From Acanthopleura granulata (taxonomy: Eukaryota > Mollusca > Polyplacophora > Chitonida > Chitonidae): DNA of 64,000 bases. The stretch spans positions 248,001 to 312,000 of the forward strand of contig JABBOT010000033.1 in NCBI GenBank assembly GCA_016165875.1. The letters are read 5' to 3'. Positions 34,440-46,082 of the stretch are shown here, piece after piece. The position numbers and the translations under genes are program-made. Each line of letters starts with the position of its first letter. Within the stretch, counting starts at the first letter, position 1. Below the pieces are notes generated by a model, which had not been told where the DNA came from, did no database searches, and was given only the letters and a program-made list of their open reading frames with translations.

Positions 34440-36318
34440 CGGAATCCCTCAATTTACATAGTTTCTATGAGCCTCACTGCTGGCATAACGTCTCTCTTTG
34501 GTCTAGCTGGAGAGGTTTTAGGAATTTCAGCGGTACTGGTCAGTTTAGGTCCGGTAGTTAACTGCTTCTGGTTTGAGGAATAACACGTAGGTTCAAGTGA
34601 TGAATCAGTATGCTATCTGCTGTCTGTCACCACAGGCTTCCGATATTGTAGCTGTTTAAGTAGTTGGTTCTCAGCTGGCTGTGTGTAGATATCAGGGCTG
34701 GTTGTTTCATTAACAAAGACCAAATCACGGCGATTCCTTCTAAACACCCAACCATCAGTTGTTTGCACGATATAGGAACGAGGGGCTACCTGGTTAACTG
34801 TTCCTTTCTGGGCTCAACGGTAGTAGAGAGATCGGCTTCCTTTGTCATGATACTGCTTCTGTTTCCTCTTCTGTTCCAATTTTCTTTTAACCATCCATCC
34901 AGAGTTTTTAACTCTAAGCAAATCTTCCGTTATGGGCAGATTTGAGCGAATACGGCGAATCATTAACATCTGTGCTGAGAAACTTCCACTCTCAGGAGGT
35001 GAACTACAGTACACTAACAGTCCAAGATGTGGATCATCACGATTGTCAGAGGATTTTTTTAGAATCATCTTCACAATTTGCACAACTTTTCCTGCTAGTC
35101 CATTAGACTGGGGGTTAAATGGATTAGATGTTGTATGGGTAAATCCCCACTCTGTAGAGAACTGTTTGAATTCACTACTGTTTTAACATGGTCCATTGTC
35201 ACTAACAACTTCATCTGGTATGCCATGTCCGGCAAAAATAGTTTTAATGCTTGAACCACTGGTTTACTTCCGGATCCACTAAGTTGATTGATCTCAGGGA
35301 ATGTAGAGTAACAATCAACCAAAACTATGTAGGTTTTGTTGTCAACATAACACAAATCAGTGGAAACTTTTTGCCATGGCCGTAAAGCTACTGTATGTGG
35401 CAACAGCGGTACATTCTGCTGCTTTGCTCCGTACGTAATACATAGTTCACAATTTTTCACCACATTGTCAATATCTTGATTCATACGAGGCCAGAATAAC
35501 ACTTCAGGGGCTGTACGTTTAAACTTTTCTTGACCTATATGACCTTTATGAATTTCTGTCAGCATAAGGTCTCGCAGTTTTGGGGGAATCACAATTCTAG
35601 AGCCTTTAAACACCAATCCATCAATCGTGCTCAGTTCATCTCTGCAATTCCAAAATTCAGAGATTTCAGGTCGACAAGCCTTTTTGTCATTAGGGCATCC
35701 ATCAAGCATCACGCTGGCAAGAGCTGACATCACAGGATAATTAGCTGTTAGCTGTACATGAGTTTCTGCACTGCTAACTGACACTTTCTGTTTCTCGTAT
35801 GCTTTAGACAAAGCATCTGCTGTAAACATCAGCTTCCCAGGGGTATAGCACACAGTTAAATCATACTTCTGCAATCGCAGTAGAAATCGTTGTAATATTG
35901 GAGGGCAATCATTTAGTCCCTTTTTGAATATGGCCTCCAAGGACTTGTGATCTGTTTCAGTTTCCACAGTCTGGCCATAAATGTACTGATGGAAATGTTC
36001 ACATCCATAGCTAATGGCAAGAGTTTCTTTTTCAATGTGTGCATGCCTACACTCCGCTTGTGTCATAGCTCTGAATGCATAAGCAACTGGCAGCCAGAAG
36101 TAAAGATGTCTCTGTAAGAGTATAGCACCAATTCCATTCGTATTTGCATTAGCTGCTGCTTTGATTGGTTTCGTTTGGTCATAAAATTGCAACACAGGTT
36201 CACGGGAAATGGTTTCCTTACGATCCTTCCAGGCCATCTCCTGTTCATCTATCCAATCCCAATGTATGGTTTTGTCCAGGAGCTTACGTAGTGGTGCAGC
36301 TCTTGCTGGAAAGTCTGG
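34440..36318 (-). pseudogene. pol: G2 pol: RNase H and integrase, broken
   Basis: The 380-codon frame 36237-35095 begins after the RT end. RNase H shows AAANANTNGIGAILLQ, IEKETLAISYGCEHF and ETDHKSLEAIF. The first catalytic Asp of the usual DAS motif is Asn here. Integrase follows: zinc domain IHKGHIGQEK with NCELC, then the core, TDLCYVDNKTYIVLVDCYST (first catalytic Asp present). A frameshift near 35220 moves the second Asp (VVSDNGPC) to another frame, where TAA at 35183-35185 stops it. The third acidic residue region (NPFNPQSNGLAG; the usual Glu is absent or shifted) and the C-terminal domain (PRSYIVQTTDGWVFRRNRRD, about 34710-34770) are still readable. In living elements RNase H removes the RNA template and integrase inserts the cDNA; neither can work here. 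Confidence 0.93.
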
Positions 36319-37228
36319 AATTTAACGTCCTAGATAATTTATCATGCCTATGAAACGCTGTACATCTTTTTTACATTCTGGTCTAGTAAAATCATTGATG
36401 ATTTCAACTTTCTTAGAGTCAGGTTTCAGTCCATCTTTTGAAATTGTGTCACCTAGGAATGTCAGTTCATCGACACAGTACAGATATTTGTCTGAGTTGA
36501 GTTTCAGATTATTGTCTCTGACAATTTTTAATACCTGTCTTACACGGTTATCATGTGGCTCTTTGTCATTTGTCCACATAATCGAAGTGATCCATCGACG
36601 TATCTACTCTAACAACATGTTCAAGCAGCGAGTGTATCGTTCATGATAAATTCCTGGGGCGCTGGAGATGCCAAATGGTTATCTTAGCGGTATCGTCCAA
36701 ATGGTGCATAACCTTGAACTTTCCTCGTCAAGCGGTATCTGCCAGAATCCACTAGATGCACCCAGTTTTGTGAAGTAACGAGCACCAGGAAAACTTGAAC
36801 ATTACCGTATCTCTTGCAGGTAATAGTACTCTCTTAAGATGGCTTTATTCACGTTTCTAGGGTCCAAGCATATGCGTAGCTTTCCATTAAGTTTGTTAAA
36901 TACGACCATTGAACACACCCATTCTGTAGATTCACTTACTTTTGTGATTACACCCATTTGTTCCATTTGTTCAAGTTCCCCTTTTACCTTGGAGTACGCA
37001 TGGGGTTTTACGACATGGTTCTACCACAAGGGTGCAGCCTTCTCTCGGCTTTATGTTGACTTTGGTTTTCAAACATCCAAGTAACTGAAACAATTCTGGA
37101 AATTTTGAAAAGACATTAGTTTCATGTTTGTCTTTGACAGCTAACACACGTTTAATCAGTCCCATACTGTCACTCATTTCCCTGCCTAATACTGGCTGAA
37201 CATTTGCTGGGATGACAAAGTCCTTCAT
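36318..37228 (-). pseudogene. pol: G2 pol: reverse transcriptase, broken
   Basis: Reading down the minus strand: the leader LLGCLKTKVNIKPREGCTLV (from 37090), QMGVITKVSESTEWVCSMVV (about 36960), the palm region DPRNVNKAIL, then FTKLGASSGFWQIPLDEESS (near 36760). The YxDD box reads YVDG (codons 36602-36591), so the second catalytic Asp is Gly, and a frame change follows at once. The thumb/connection continues in the frame 36579-36322 (NNLKLNSDKYLYCVDELTFL, RFIGMINYLGR). At least three frame changes split the domain. The DAS-like LGAS replaces the usual LDAS, so the first catalytic Asp also seems lost. Confidence 0.93.
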
Positions 37229-37467
37229 AGCTGTTCAATGTGTTCAACAGCTAGTGCACATTGTCCAATAACTGGTATTTCTCTACCACCATATGTTGTT
37301 AGTTTAACAGTTGTAGGTTTCAGTTTTGTTTTGACAAGTAGCTTGGTAAATTCAGATTTGGGCAAAATATTCACATCTGAACCAGTGTCCAACTTTACAT
37401 ATTTACCGATTACATGTTTGTCCAATATGCTGGGCACTTTCCACGTACAGGGTGGCGATATCCACAT
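37225..37467 (-). pseudogene. pol: G2 pol: aspartic protease
   Basis: The frame reads YVKLDTGSDVNILPKSEF, with an intact DTG active site, then TTYGGREIPVIGQCALAVE, typical of Ty3/Gypsy retropepsins. The protease would cut Gag and Pol precursors. It overlaps the end of the gag frame at 37410-37467 in another register, as expected for a gag-pol frameshift, though decay makes that uncertain. Confidence 0.85.
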
Positions 37468-38160
37468 CGGCTACATTCTGGGCCATTACGTTTTTCCTTC
37501 ATTTGATCTGTATGTTTATGTATTTTATTTCCACTGTTACTTGTACTGCTTTTGTGTGTCTGTCCTGTCTGTTTACCCTTGTTTTTGCTGACTGCATGGG
37601 TAACTGCTGCTGACGGATCGTCACCAGTCATAACCCTCAGGTGATTACTGGTCGTTTCAGACGTGCTGCAGAGCGGTATAGCCTTCTCGAGAGTTAAATC
37701 TGTGTCACGTAACAGTCTTATTTTAGTCTGTTCAGAGTTAATTCCCTCTATAATTCGACCCTTCAGGATACTCTCTGTTAACTCTGTGTACTCACAATTC
37801 TTAAGGAGTAGTCTGATGTCTGTCAAGAAGCTATCAAAAGGCCCACCTGCTCGTTGAACACGATGGCTCAGTTTGTGTCTCTCAGATTTGGCGATTTTCT
37901 TCGGCGTGCAGTGTTCTATGAACTTTGCCCTCAAAGGTTCAGTTTTGTCCCGCTCGTCTACCGTAAACGTGAATGTGTTATACACTTCAATGGCATGAGT
38001 CAAAAAATTTTGCACACTGAAATGCTTCATCTTTTTCCGTCTTCTCGGACGATACCATGTACAACCTGTACTGTTGGATCCGTGGCCGCCAATTCTCCGA
38101 CATATTTCCTTGGAGAATCAATGGTTTCGGTGTTCCTGGCTCATTTTTTATGATGGAAGA
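37410..38160 (-). pseudogene. gag: G2 gag with one frameshift
   Basis: The open frame 38030-37410 (206 codons) reads AIEVYNTFTFTVDERDKTEP, GPFDSFLTDIRLLLKNCEY, IIEGINSEQTKIRLLRD and DLTLEKAIPLC, a capsid-like Ty3 gag. It ends in a zinc knuckle CSRCGYRHPVRGKCP with spacing C-x2-C-x3-H-x5-C. Upstream, 38160-38010 in another frame gives PLILQGNMSENW and LYMVSSEKTEKDEAFQCAKF, the expected N-terminus, so a small indel near 38005 broke the gene. The annotated ATG at 38030 is therefore internal. Gag would form the particle; this copy is non-functional. Confidence 0.9.
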
Positions 38161-38304
38161 ACTTCTGTTGGTAGTAGTGAGGATACAGGTGATATCACGT
38201 GGTAGGGTGACGTTAATTCATTGAAAAATGTCAATGAACATCGGAAAAGTGGGTCAGCGACGAACAATACCTCAACCTATTCTTTACCAATCCCCTTCTG
38301 TGCT

Positions 38305-38319
38305 CCACTTCTGACACCA
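38305..38319 (-). other. Primer binding site of G2, tRNA-Leu type
   Basis: The minus strand reads TGGTGTCAGAAGTGG, complementary to the 3' end of animal tRNA-Leu (CCACTTCTGACA plus CCA). It lies one base from the 5' LTR. The tRNA identity comes from known leucine tRNA 3' ends. Confidence 0.9.
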
Positions 38320-38320
38320 T

Positions 38321-38513
38321 TGAATGTTTAAAGAATGTCCATTATCCGTGTTAAGAATGTTTATTTGGGGCAATCTGACGAACACTTTGCACTTCATAAA
38401 AAAGGCTGGACTGCGCACACTATAGTGGCACTCTGGCGCGTATACATATAGAGTTGATATGAAAACATGCATCGTGTCAAACATACGAAAGATTATGGAA
38501 GTCTAGCATTACA
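38321..38513 (-). repeat. 5' LTR of G2
   Basis: 193 bp; on the plus strand it starts TGAATGTTTAAAGAATG and ends TCTAGCATTACA. It is the promoter-side LTR for the minus-strand element. It differs from the 3' LTR by indels near its left third and many point changes. Confidence 0.95.
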
Positions 38514-39104
38514 GTAGGGTTCGAATCTTTCTTTGTTTACAAAAAAAAAGCAAGTGTCATATCAGCTTTATTATATGAATTAAAGACGTCCCATGCATAC
38601 GTGCATTAAGACTAGACATCTCGAGGTTTGGGAGTTCATGTCTGTAGGAAGCTTCAAGAGGCAATGGGGTAACTATGCACAGACTCCCCTGGGCAGTCTA
38701 CCCGCCACCAAGACAATTACCCCGAGCCGTTGTATATTTTTTTATTTATTCCGCATGAGATCTGTGAAGATATCCATACCTCAAGTTACACCGGCGTAAC
38801 GTTGGCTTGACACCACGTCCCGAGAAAGCTATTTTAGTTTCCATGCCACGATCAGACATTGACGCGTTATTTCGCTTTTCATTTGTTTTATGGTATGGTT
38901 TTTCACTGGCGCGAACTGCTCTTGGCTCGCGCCGATCCCATGTCTCTTTAAGTGCAGTCATCTATGAAATAAAAACCATTATTTTACCCCGCATCAACAA
39001 CACGTGTTTAACCTATGTCCTTGCTGGTGTATTTGAAAGCTTTGCATCCTTCCAATAAAACTCCCAGTTATCGTGAAGAAGTCCATCGCACATGTACAGT
39101 TATG
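38514..39104 (+). repeat. Family Q copy B, right part
   Basis: Resumes exactly where the left part stopped: TTCGAATCTTTC aligns with TCAAATCTTTC of copy A. It continues through AAAGACGTCCCATGC, GCTTGACACCACGTCCC and TTCGCTTTTCATTTGTTTTA to the block before GATGCC, where repeat S1 begins. Confidence 0.85.
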
Positions 39105-39594
39105 ATGCCTTCCCTCTGCCCCAATGTAAAGAGCGCCACGGACAACCGCGCCTGGTGCGAGGCAGATACGTAAAGGCGGCTGGCAATAATACGCCTGTCC
39201 ACTGATATACCTGTCTCCTTGTATGACTAACATACCTCAGTTTCCAGTGATTCGCTGGAAGTATTTGCGCTTTAAGTATGATCAATGCAATTTTATTACT
39301 ACCGAGGGCTTTTATCTCTCTCTCTCTGTCTTCGTTCAGAATGAGCCATGTGTTTATCACTCGGAGTGTAACAGTGTACAGGGACGTCCATACTAAAGGC
39401 GGTCGCGGATGTTAGGTGAGTGTATATATTCACGACAGAAGAGGGGGGATCAATCAATTACACTGACAGCCAACATACACGGATGTAATGTTTTCGCCCT
39501 TAACGCCTGGTTTGTGGCCGGTCACCCACGAGAGTTTTAGCACTCACACTGGATTATGTTGAGGCCTCATACTGTATGTATACCTCTCCTGAGT

Positions 39595-39770
39595 TATTGT
39601 GCTACACGGCCACGCTACTCACTCGGCCACGGAGGGGCCTGCTTAAGGATACCAGCATCAACTGGACTTGAACTCAGAACGACCGCTTTGGTGAGATGCT
39701 TATGAGCCAATGTGCTGCAAACCCCAACACGCATGAACACCAGGCCAAAGGGGGCCCATCCCAGACAAAT
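39595..39770 (-). repeat. Two tRNA-like SINE heads in tandem (S1)
   Basis: On the minus strand two heads follow each other, one around TGGCCGAGTGAGTAGCGTG and one with CGGTCGTTCTGAGTTCAAGT, the B-box motif. Neither is followed by the standard SINE body. The same module is present in S2, S3 and S4 at the same relative place. Confidence 0.75.
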
Positions 39771-41530
39771 AAATCGATCACATAATAACTTTTGACAGTT
39801 CTTATCCTTTTGCAACTGAAAAATGGAAGAATAAAATTATGTAAATGAAACAGTCCACAGATTTTTTTACACCCCTGAGGATCGCAGGACTAATTCAGTA
39901 TCCGCTTTGATTGAAATGGCACCACAGTAAAATGATAACCAATCATCGACGTCAATTGATGCGAGCAGACAAACACGTTTTTGCCTTCGTACTCGCAGAC
40001 GACTGAATGCAAATCACATCAGTAGTGTCACGTTTTCTATAAATCAATAATGAAACTTCCAAGAAAGTAATAAAATAAATCATTTTAATGGAAATTATGT
40101 TTCTTTGTAAATAGGAAATGATGAATGGATTAGATAGTCCGACGAATATTAAAGAATGTTACATTATTACTGCAGATTCGACCTCCCAAGGGTAAATCAG
40201 CCGTCTAATATAATGCATCCTTCTCAGCTACTTGACTTTTAAGATACTTTCCTAGACAGCTCTACTCACGTATTTTTTACGCCAAAATGTGGCATTGAAG
40301 CTATTTGCACATTTTCGTATCATGCTGGTTTTTGAAAACGATTGCTAACAACAGATCATTGCTGCGTTTTCCCTTCACAGCCCCTCCTTCCTAATTTTAA
40401 AGGGGATACAGCAATATATACATCTTTACAGCACCACAAAGTGTTACTAGGTTACGCAGCAGTTGTTACATGCATATCTTTGTCTGCCATTTAGAAAATT
40501 ATACAATCTTTGAGGTTATTCAGTTGTTTAATTCTCAATTCTGTTGACATTAAAACTGTTATTAAATTATTTATCTTCATTACTTAATGGTGTTATTGAA
40601 TATGAAGGTAAACAACTAATTCATTAAATAGGACAAAAGCATGTTTCCTACGTTTTCTTTACGTCCACAGTTTTTAATCATGTGTGTTTTATATGTGTTT
40701 GCAACGATGTGCTAGTTTTTAGTGTAATTATCATTATCATTTATTCAACATATTAGGCATTCATTGTCTGGAATAGCTTTCCCATGGGAACATATATTAA
40801 AACAAGAAAATAACAGCTGTTGGAGATAAAATGTTCAGCTGTTCAGGAATAAAGAACGTTAGTTTAGAATGAATAAATCAATATGGCTTCATACTACTTG
40901 GGCAATATTTCAGCCATATTGTGACGATGACATGGTTAAACCAAGAATCAATGCATAGTTTTTGAGATGATAAGGACAAGAGGCAAAAACAAGTAAAATG
41001 GGCATGATTTATTCGCCCATGACCAAAATGATGACCGTTGTATACCAGTACCTTTGGTAGTGGACAGCACTGAAGTAGCCCTCTATCAGAATAACTAGCA
41101 TAATGATGACTCAGTTTGCAGTTTCCTTTTGTTCGATTATTGGTAGCTGCCACAGAGGCGTAGACTGATTTCTTTCTTTCGATGGACCAAAACTTTGCCA
41201 AACGTTTGTTGGCTTTCAAATGACTTTATTGTATATTTCGTTGGAATAGGACACATAAGTATGTATGAATATGACGTTTGAATTACAATAGGAACAGCCC
41301 TGACTGTAGAAATGGTAAGTTGACAAGACTAAACGTGGCTGCAGATTTTCACGTTTTCCCATAAACCGTTATTAACGTTTTCATGCTGAATAGATCGTAA
41401 TCAGTTAAAATCCTTCGATAAGAATCGCCACAGATCCAAATTTGTTTAAAGACAAACATGAACTATTTACACACCATTTCAGCGCAATGTCAGAAGGGAG
41501 CTTCAAGAGCAATTTTATTTTCGGCATCGC

Positions 41531-41793
41531 GGGGTTTCCGTGGCTGAGTTTGTTAGCGCGCTAGCGCAGCGTAATGACCCAGCAGCCACCCACCAATGCG
41601 GTCGCTATGAGTTCAAGTCCAACTCATGCTGGCTTCCTCTAATGCCGCACATGCCAGCAGCCTGCGGATGATCATGAGTTTCCCTCGGGCTCTGCCCGGT
41701 TTCCTCCCAACAAAATGCCGGCGGCCTTCGTATAAGTGAAATATTATTGACTGCGGCGTAAAATACCAACCAAAGAAATATATAAGTACGTTG
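41531..41793 (+). mobile_element. Full-length tRNA-derived SINE inserted into S1
   Basis: Head GGGGTTTCCGTGGCTGAG with GTTAGCGCGCTAGCGCAGCG, B-box region GAGTTCAAGTCCAACTCATG, body AGCCTGCGGATGATC and GCTCTGCCCGGTTTCCTCCC, end GGCGTAAAATACCAACC. Flanked by an 8-bp target duplication, GGCATCGC/GGCATTGC (41523-41530 and 41794-41801). The reverse-oriented copies S3 and S4 carry the same site without the SINE. Pol III promoter boxes A and B look largely intact. Confidence 0.93.
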
Positions 41794-42412
41794 GGCATTG
41801 CTAATGAAGTGGTTCAGAGCACTAACAAAGCACTAGACGTAGAAAAAGAGATCCCCTCGATAAAAATGCCATATGCATTCACTGAAAGCAAATTATAACA
41901 GAACTGACAGTGAGGAATTTGTCAAGAAATGTTCCTTTTGCATATATTTTTTGATTCACTTTTAGAACGGTTATCCGACATGACGGCCTTTATGCGCTTT
42001 GGATAAAAGTGCTGTTGGGGGGGAGGGATTAATACGATTATGAACTATTAACGCTGGTTTCCTTGAACTGGTCGGGCAACGAGAACACCATTTAGTGATG
42101 CGTGAATTAGAGAAAATGAAGTCGATTGCCTTTGCGCCGCCATCTTAAAGATTATCCCCTGAAAGCCATTAATCATTTTATACCTCCAGCCAAGATGCAG
42201 AAAGAAAAAAATATTAAAGCATTTGATCGATTCCAGAGCGCAAAGAAAAAAAGAATCATTTCTTGACATTTCATTTACCGAATAACTCCTGGAGTCCGTC
42301 CGAATGTCGCCAGTTTTTAAGAGTTTTGTTCGTGTGGTCAAATTGCAGTAATTGACGCGCCTCAGTTTAAGCTCTCTAATTTCACATTTGTTCAAGAATA
42401 AATGCGGTTACA

Positions 42413-42490
42413 GGCACAGTCAACCTTGACACACTTAAGGCACAGTCAACCTTGACACATTTAAGGCACAGTCAGCCTTGACACACTTAA
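42413..42490. repeat. 26-bp tandem repeat, 3 copies
   Basis: Units starting GGCACAGTCAACCTTGACAC at 42413, 42439 and 42465. S2 has only one related unit at the equivalent place, so this expansion is specific to S1. Confidence 0.92.
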
Positions 42491-43700
42491 GGGACTACGG
42501 CGGCAAGGTGAGCATCATAGGTCTTGTTTCTTTGTTTTGTTTTGTTTTTTGTTTTTTTTTGCTGGTTTGCAACAGCTTAAACTCAGTGCAATTCCACAGT
42601 TTGACAAGTAACCACAGGAACAAGAAATGGCTCTCGACACAAGATTGAGTATAATACAAAGCAAAGCTAATAGAAAACTGATGCTTTTAGAAACAGTCTT
42701 TAATGTTATGTAAAATTGACGTAAAATTATATTTTAAACAAGAAGAACGAACATGTATCCTGTTCCCAGAGCTCGCGCAAGAGAGAGCACTTTTTGGTTA
42801 AGTTTTACGCCAAGCTTTCCCATAAGATTAATGTCCTGTTTGTTTCACCACTTAGATCTAACGCCGACTGACTTGATAGAAATAAGTACGTATGAATTCT
42901 AAATGACTTTGACAAAGTTGGCACGAATTACGGGCTTGCGAGCATATTTATTTGAAGCACATCTACTCCATCATTTACATACAAGAGTTTGCACAGGCAG
43001 ACAATTTCTCATCTTTTTGGCATTTGTTTTATATATCGATTAATTCATATTCTACGAAATATGTTTTTCTTGTCAGTTTTCGGCCCTTCTTTATGGCGAT
43101 TAATGCCGGCAGGCTGGGTATTCGGACAGGTTAATAAAACTCGAGGTAACAAAGCCTTTCTAGCTGTCACAGAAACTGTCGAAGGGTGAAATGGTTAGTA
43201 AATGATTTCAAAATACATTCGTTGTCATCCCTCAAGGGTGTCTCCGGTTAGCTGGTCAGTCCAATGAAACTCACGATGACTGGCATAACTGGTGGGCATA
43301 GCCTTGATGCAAGGTACCTGCAGGGATCCGGTTGAGAAACGGTGAGCTGATGGGGTAGGTGTATGGCTCAGTACGTAAGAGCCTGTAAAACTGACCCAAC
43401 ATTAATCACCGAGAGTCTCATCGTAAAAACTGACCGCGGGTCGTGTTGGCGAAAAGGCTTCTTTTCATTAATCCAGCGCCGATGAAGAGTGTCACTTAGT
43501 ACCTTTGAGAAACGAGAGACGCATCTTTAATGATGCCAGTTAGGAAACTAAACATGCAGGGTATAAAAGTCAAAATACAGAACCGGAGTCGATATTACGG
43601 ATGAAAGATCTCAAGATTATTTTAAAACACAGCAGTCAATAGGAACCATCACCAAAGCACTAAGAAGTGTTTGTAGTTAAAAATTAGGACGGATTCTTGC

Positions 43701-44194
43701 GAACAGGGAAAGGCAAAGAAGCAAAGCATTTTTTTTAGCGGAATGAACTCAATTCGTATCAAAGTTGAGTACCATGCTAGTTGAAAGTATGTATCTGAGT
43801 TTCTAATTAATAGCAACTGCTCATGTGTCCAACGTCGCCTTTGCTTTTATACTCACGTCACATGTTATTAACTCTGAATGAATAATGTCGACAACAACAA
43901 TCTCACAATATCGACATCGCTCGTCCTCGGCATAATTTGTGCCGAGTTGTTGTTCCCGAAAATTAAGCTGAACCTTTGCAGCCAGGTTTTCAAAGTTACA
44001 ACGTTTTGTCGTCGTTATCCGAAAAGACGTACATTTCGAGGAAATCTTGTTTCCCGAGTCAGGAATTCCCGTCTTCCATCAAAATTATTGCCCGTTTAAC
44101 GCTGAACTGAAGCATCTGAGGAGAACTAATTTAGAGTTAATAGTTAAAAGACGGCAGCCAGAAATATGGTAAGAGGAAAGCGGGCAAGGCATGT
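43701..44194. other. No feature recognised
   Basis: Unique sequence after S1; nothing recognised. Confidence 0.35.
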
Positions 44195-44295
44195 AAGAAA
44201 CCAACGACAATCCGCAGTTTGCTGGCAGGAAGAGAGCAGTAACTGGACCTGAACTCACAGCGACCATGTTGGTGAGAGGATCCTCAGTCATGGAG
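44195..44295 (-). mobile_element. SINE head fragment
   Basis: Reading the minus strand: ATGGTCGCTGTGAGTTCAGG followed by TCCAGTTACTGC and a CCAGCAAACTGCGGA end, i.e. the B-box and first body bases of the SINE. The rest is missing. Confidence 0.75.
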
Positions 44296-46082
44296 TTGGA
44301 AAGATAATTAATTTAATCTTTCATTGGTGATTAACTCAAGCTCTCAAAATACCAGACAGCCTTTTCCCACACAGGGGAAACCCTTCAGATATGGAGAGTA
44401 AGTGTTTAGGCTAAGGGAATCGGGCCAATGGTTAATCCCACGCATCTAATGTTCATGTGATCGCGTGTTCGTTGTCAGGGAAAGTAGGTCAAGGACAGGT
44501 ATTTCAATACCAACGTTAGAATTACACGTGCATGTGAGCAAGGAAATGAGGAACGAGGCGACTTACTATGAGTTTATGAACATCAGAATTATAAATGTTG
44601 GTTGGTAAACTGTTACGCTGCACAATAAGGTAGACAGTTTTGCCAGGTTAGATTTCCACATACACATGTACATATTGATTTATTTGCCCACACATTTCAA
44701 AATCATTTCTTAAAGATAAGATAGATATTCACTTATTTCAAGTAAACTACAAAGATCTTTTAAAATGAATGGAAAACAAAACTTGAAGTGGTTGTTCGGG
44801 GCGAATAAATTAGGTACTTCGTAGTGAGAACATCGATATTACAGGATCTCAGTCCTATTTTTGTACGTTTATTTTCACCCTTACTGGAAATTGTCTTGAA
44901 AAGTTACTAATTTAATGTGCATTTATGCTCTAAATACGTTTCCCATTTGCTCTCTTGCAGTACATCTGTGATACGTAACCAGTTTGCTCACAAATCACAG
45001 AAATGAACAATGCAGCTGATTAAAACCAACGTAATATTGTGCCAAGAACAAACATTTTAAGGTAAAAGAGGATACCCCCCCCCGGTAAAAAAATTTCTTC
45101 GTAAGAAAGAAACAATTTGTATTTCATGAAATATGAATACAACAAATACTCCATCCAAAATTATCAGACGTTTCTTAAATCACATCAGCATTCTTTTGTT
45201 CGCCATGTGCATTTTAAAACATTAGCTGCTTTTTTATATACTTTCTTAAGTTTTCACATCTCTTTTGATATCACCGATATGTAGTAACATTGCCCATCCA
45301 TTTAGTCTGGTATCCAATGGACAGATTACCAACATTGATAAAAGAATGACTTTTTGTAGAAAACATATAAAAAAATAAGTTGAATGCGTCTGTGCATTTC
45401 GTAAATATCGTAAGAAACATTTCCAATTATTGTGCTGCATTTTAAATGTTTGAAAGAAGGTCGAGCAAATGCACAACCCCTCCTTGGCCTTAAATCATAG
45501 TTTTCACACACATACACGAATTGGTGAAAGATTTCAAATGGACAAAGTTCATGCGAATAAAAGAAGTTGAAAAGGAAATTAAACCTGATGCGGTAGTCTT
45601 GATTTCGAATGGTGTAAGCTTTTGTATCATCTAGGTAATTGCATCAAACGGTTGCCAGAATTCCGCAATAACATTCAGCATTAACAACCGAGTACATTCC
45701 ATTTAATTACTTCCACTCGATATACGGGTTAACCTACTTTGCTCTGCCGCATTCAACATCCTTGATAAAGTTGATTATCTCAGAAATTCGGCTATTTCGC
45801 TTCATTACTTTCATTTCCCTGGACAAAGTGATCTGTTTTAACACAATTTCCGATATAAATGTTCGCCATATTTTCTGAGACATTAAAACGGAAATCATAT
45901 CATATGTTACAAAGAAAAATACAAAGTTATGTGATATGGGTGAAATACAAAGTAGTGTAATTTCGAAAAATGTAAGCTTCACTTTTTCGGACTTAAACTA
46001 CTTCATAACGTTTAACTTATCAGTGGTACTACAGGATGACACAAGCCGACTTTCCGTTGTCATGTCCTATTCATGTGCCTAT
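44296..46082. other. No feature recognised
   Basis: AT-rich unique sequence. A short C run lies near 45076. ORFs lack motifs. Confidence 0.4.

Larger units (their letters stand above)
33931..38513 (-). mobile_element. Ty3/Gypsy retrotransposon (family G2), structurally almost complete, inactivated
   Basis: Two LTRs of about 192 bp (33931-34122 and 38321-38513) enclose gag and pol on the minus strand. The LTR ends are TGTAATGAT and ATCATTACA. The primer site at 38305-38319 matches tRNA-Leu, and a polypurine tract lies beside the 3' LTR. Pol order is protease, RT, RNase H, integrase, which defines the Ty3/Gypsy group. Flanks GTACG (33926-33930) and GTAGG (38514-38518) are a 5-bp target duplication with one mismatch. 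The element sits inside repeat Q; copy A shows the unoccupied site (about 28575). Frameshifts, an integrase stop and lost active-site residues make it dead. The LTRs differ at many positions, so the insertion is not recent. Confidence 0.97.
39105..43700 (+). repeat. Family S copy 1
   Basis: Starts at TCTGCCCCAATGTAAAGAG and is collinear with S2 (47597-51795). Blocks: GGATACGTGAAGGCGGCTGGC-like, ACGGATGTAATGTTTTC, tRNA-like heads, TGTCCACAGATTTT, TAATGGCCAATCATCG-like, TTAGATAGTC, CAATATTTCAGCCATATT, GTGCTGTTGGG, CGGGCAACGAGAACACC, CTGACCGCGGGTCG and GGATGAAAGATCTCAAGA. Also matches S3 and S4 in reverse. No conserved coding frame. Contains a SINE insertion (41531-41793) and a 26-bp minisatellite. 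Part of 40930-41480 lacks a clear partner in S2. Confidence 0.85.
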
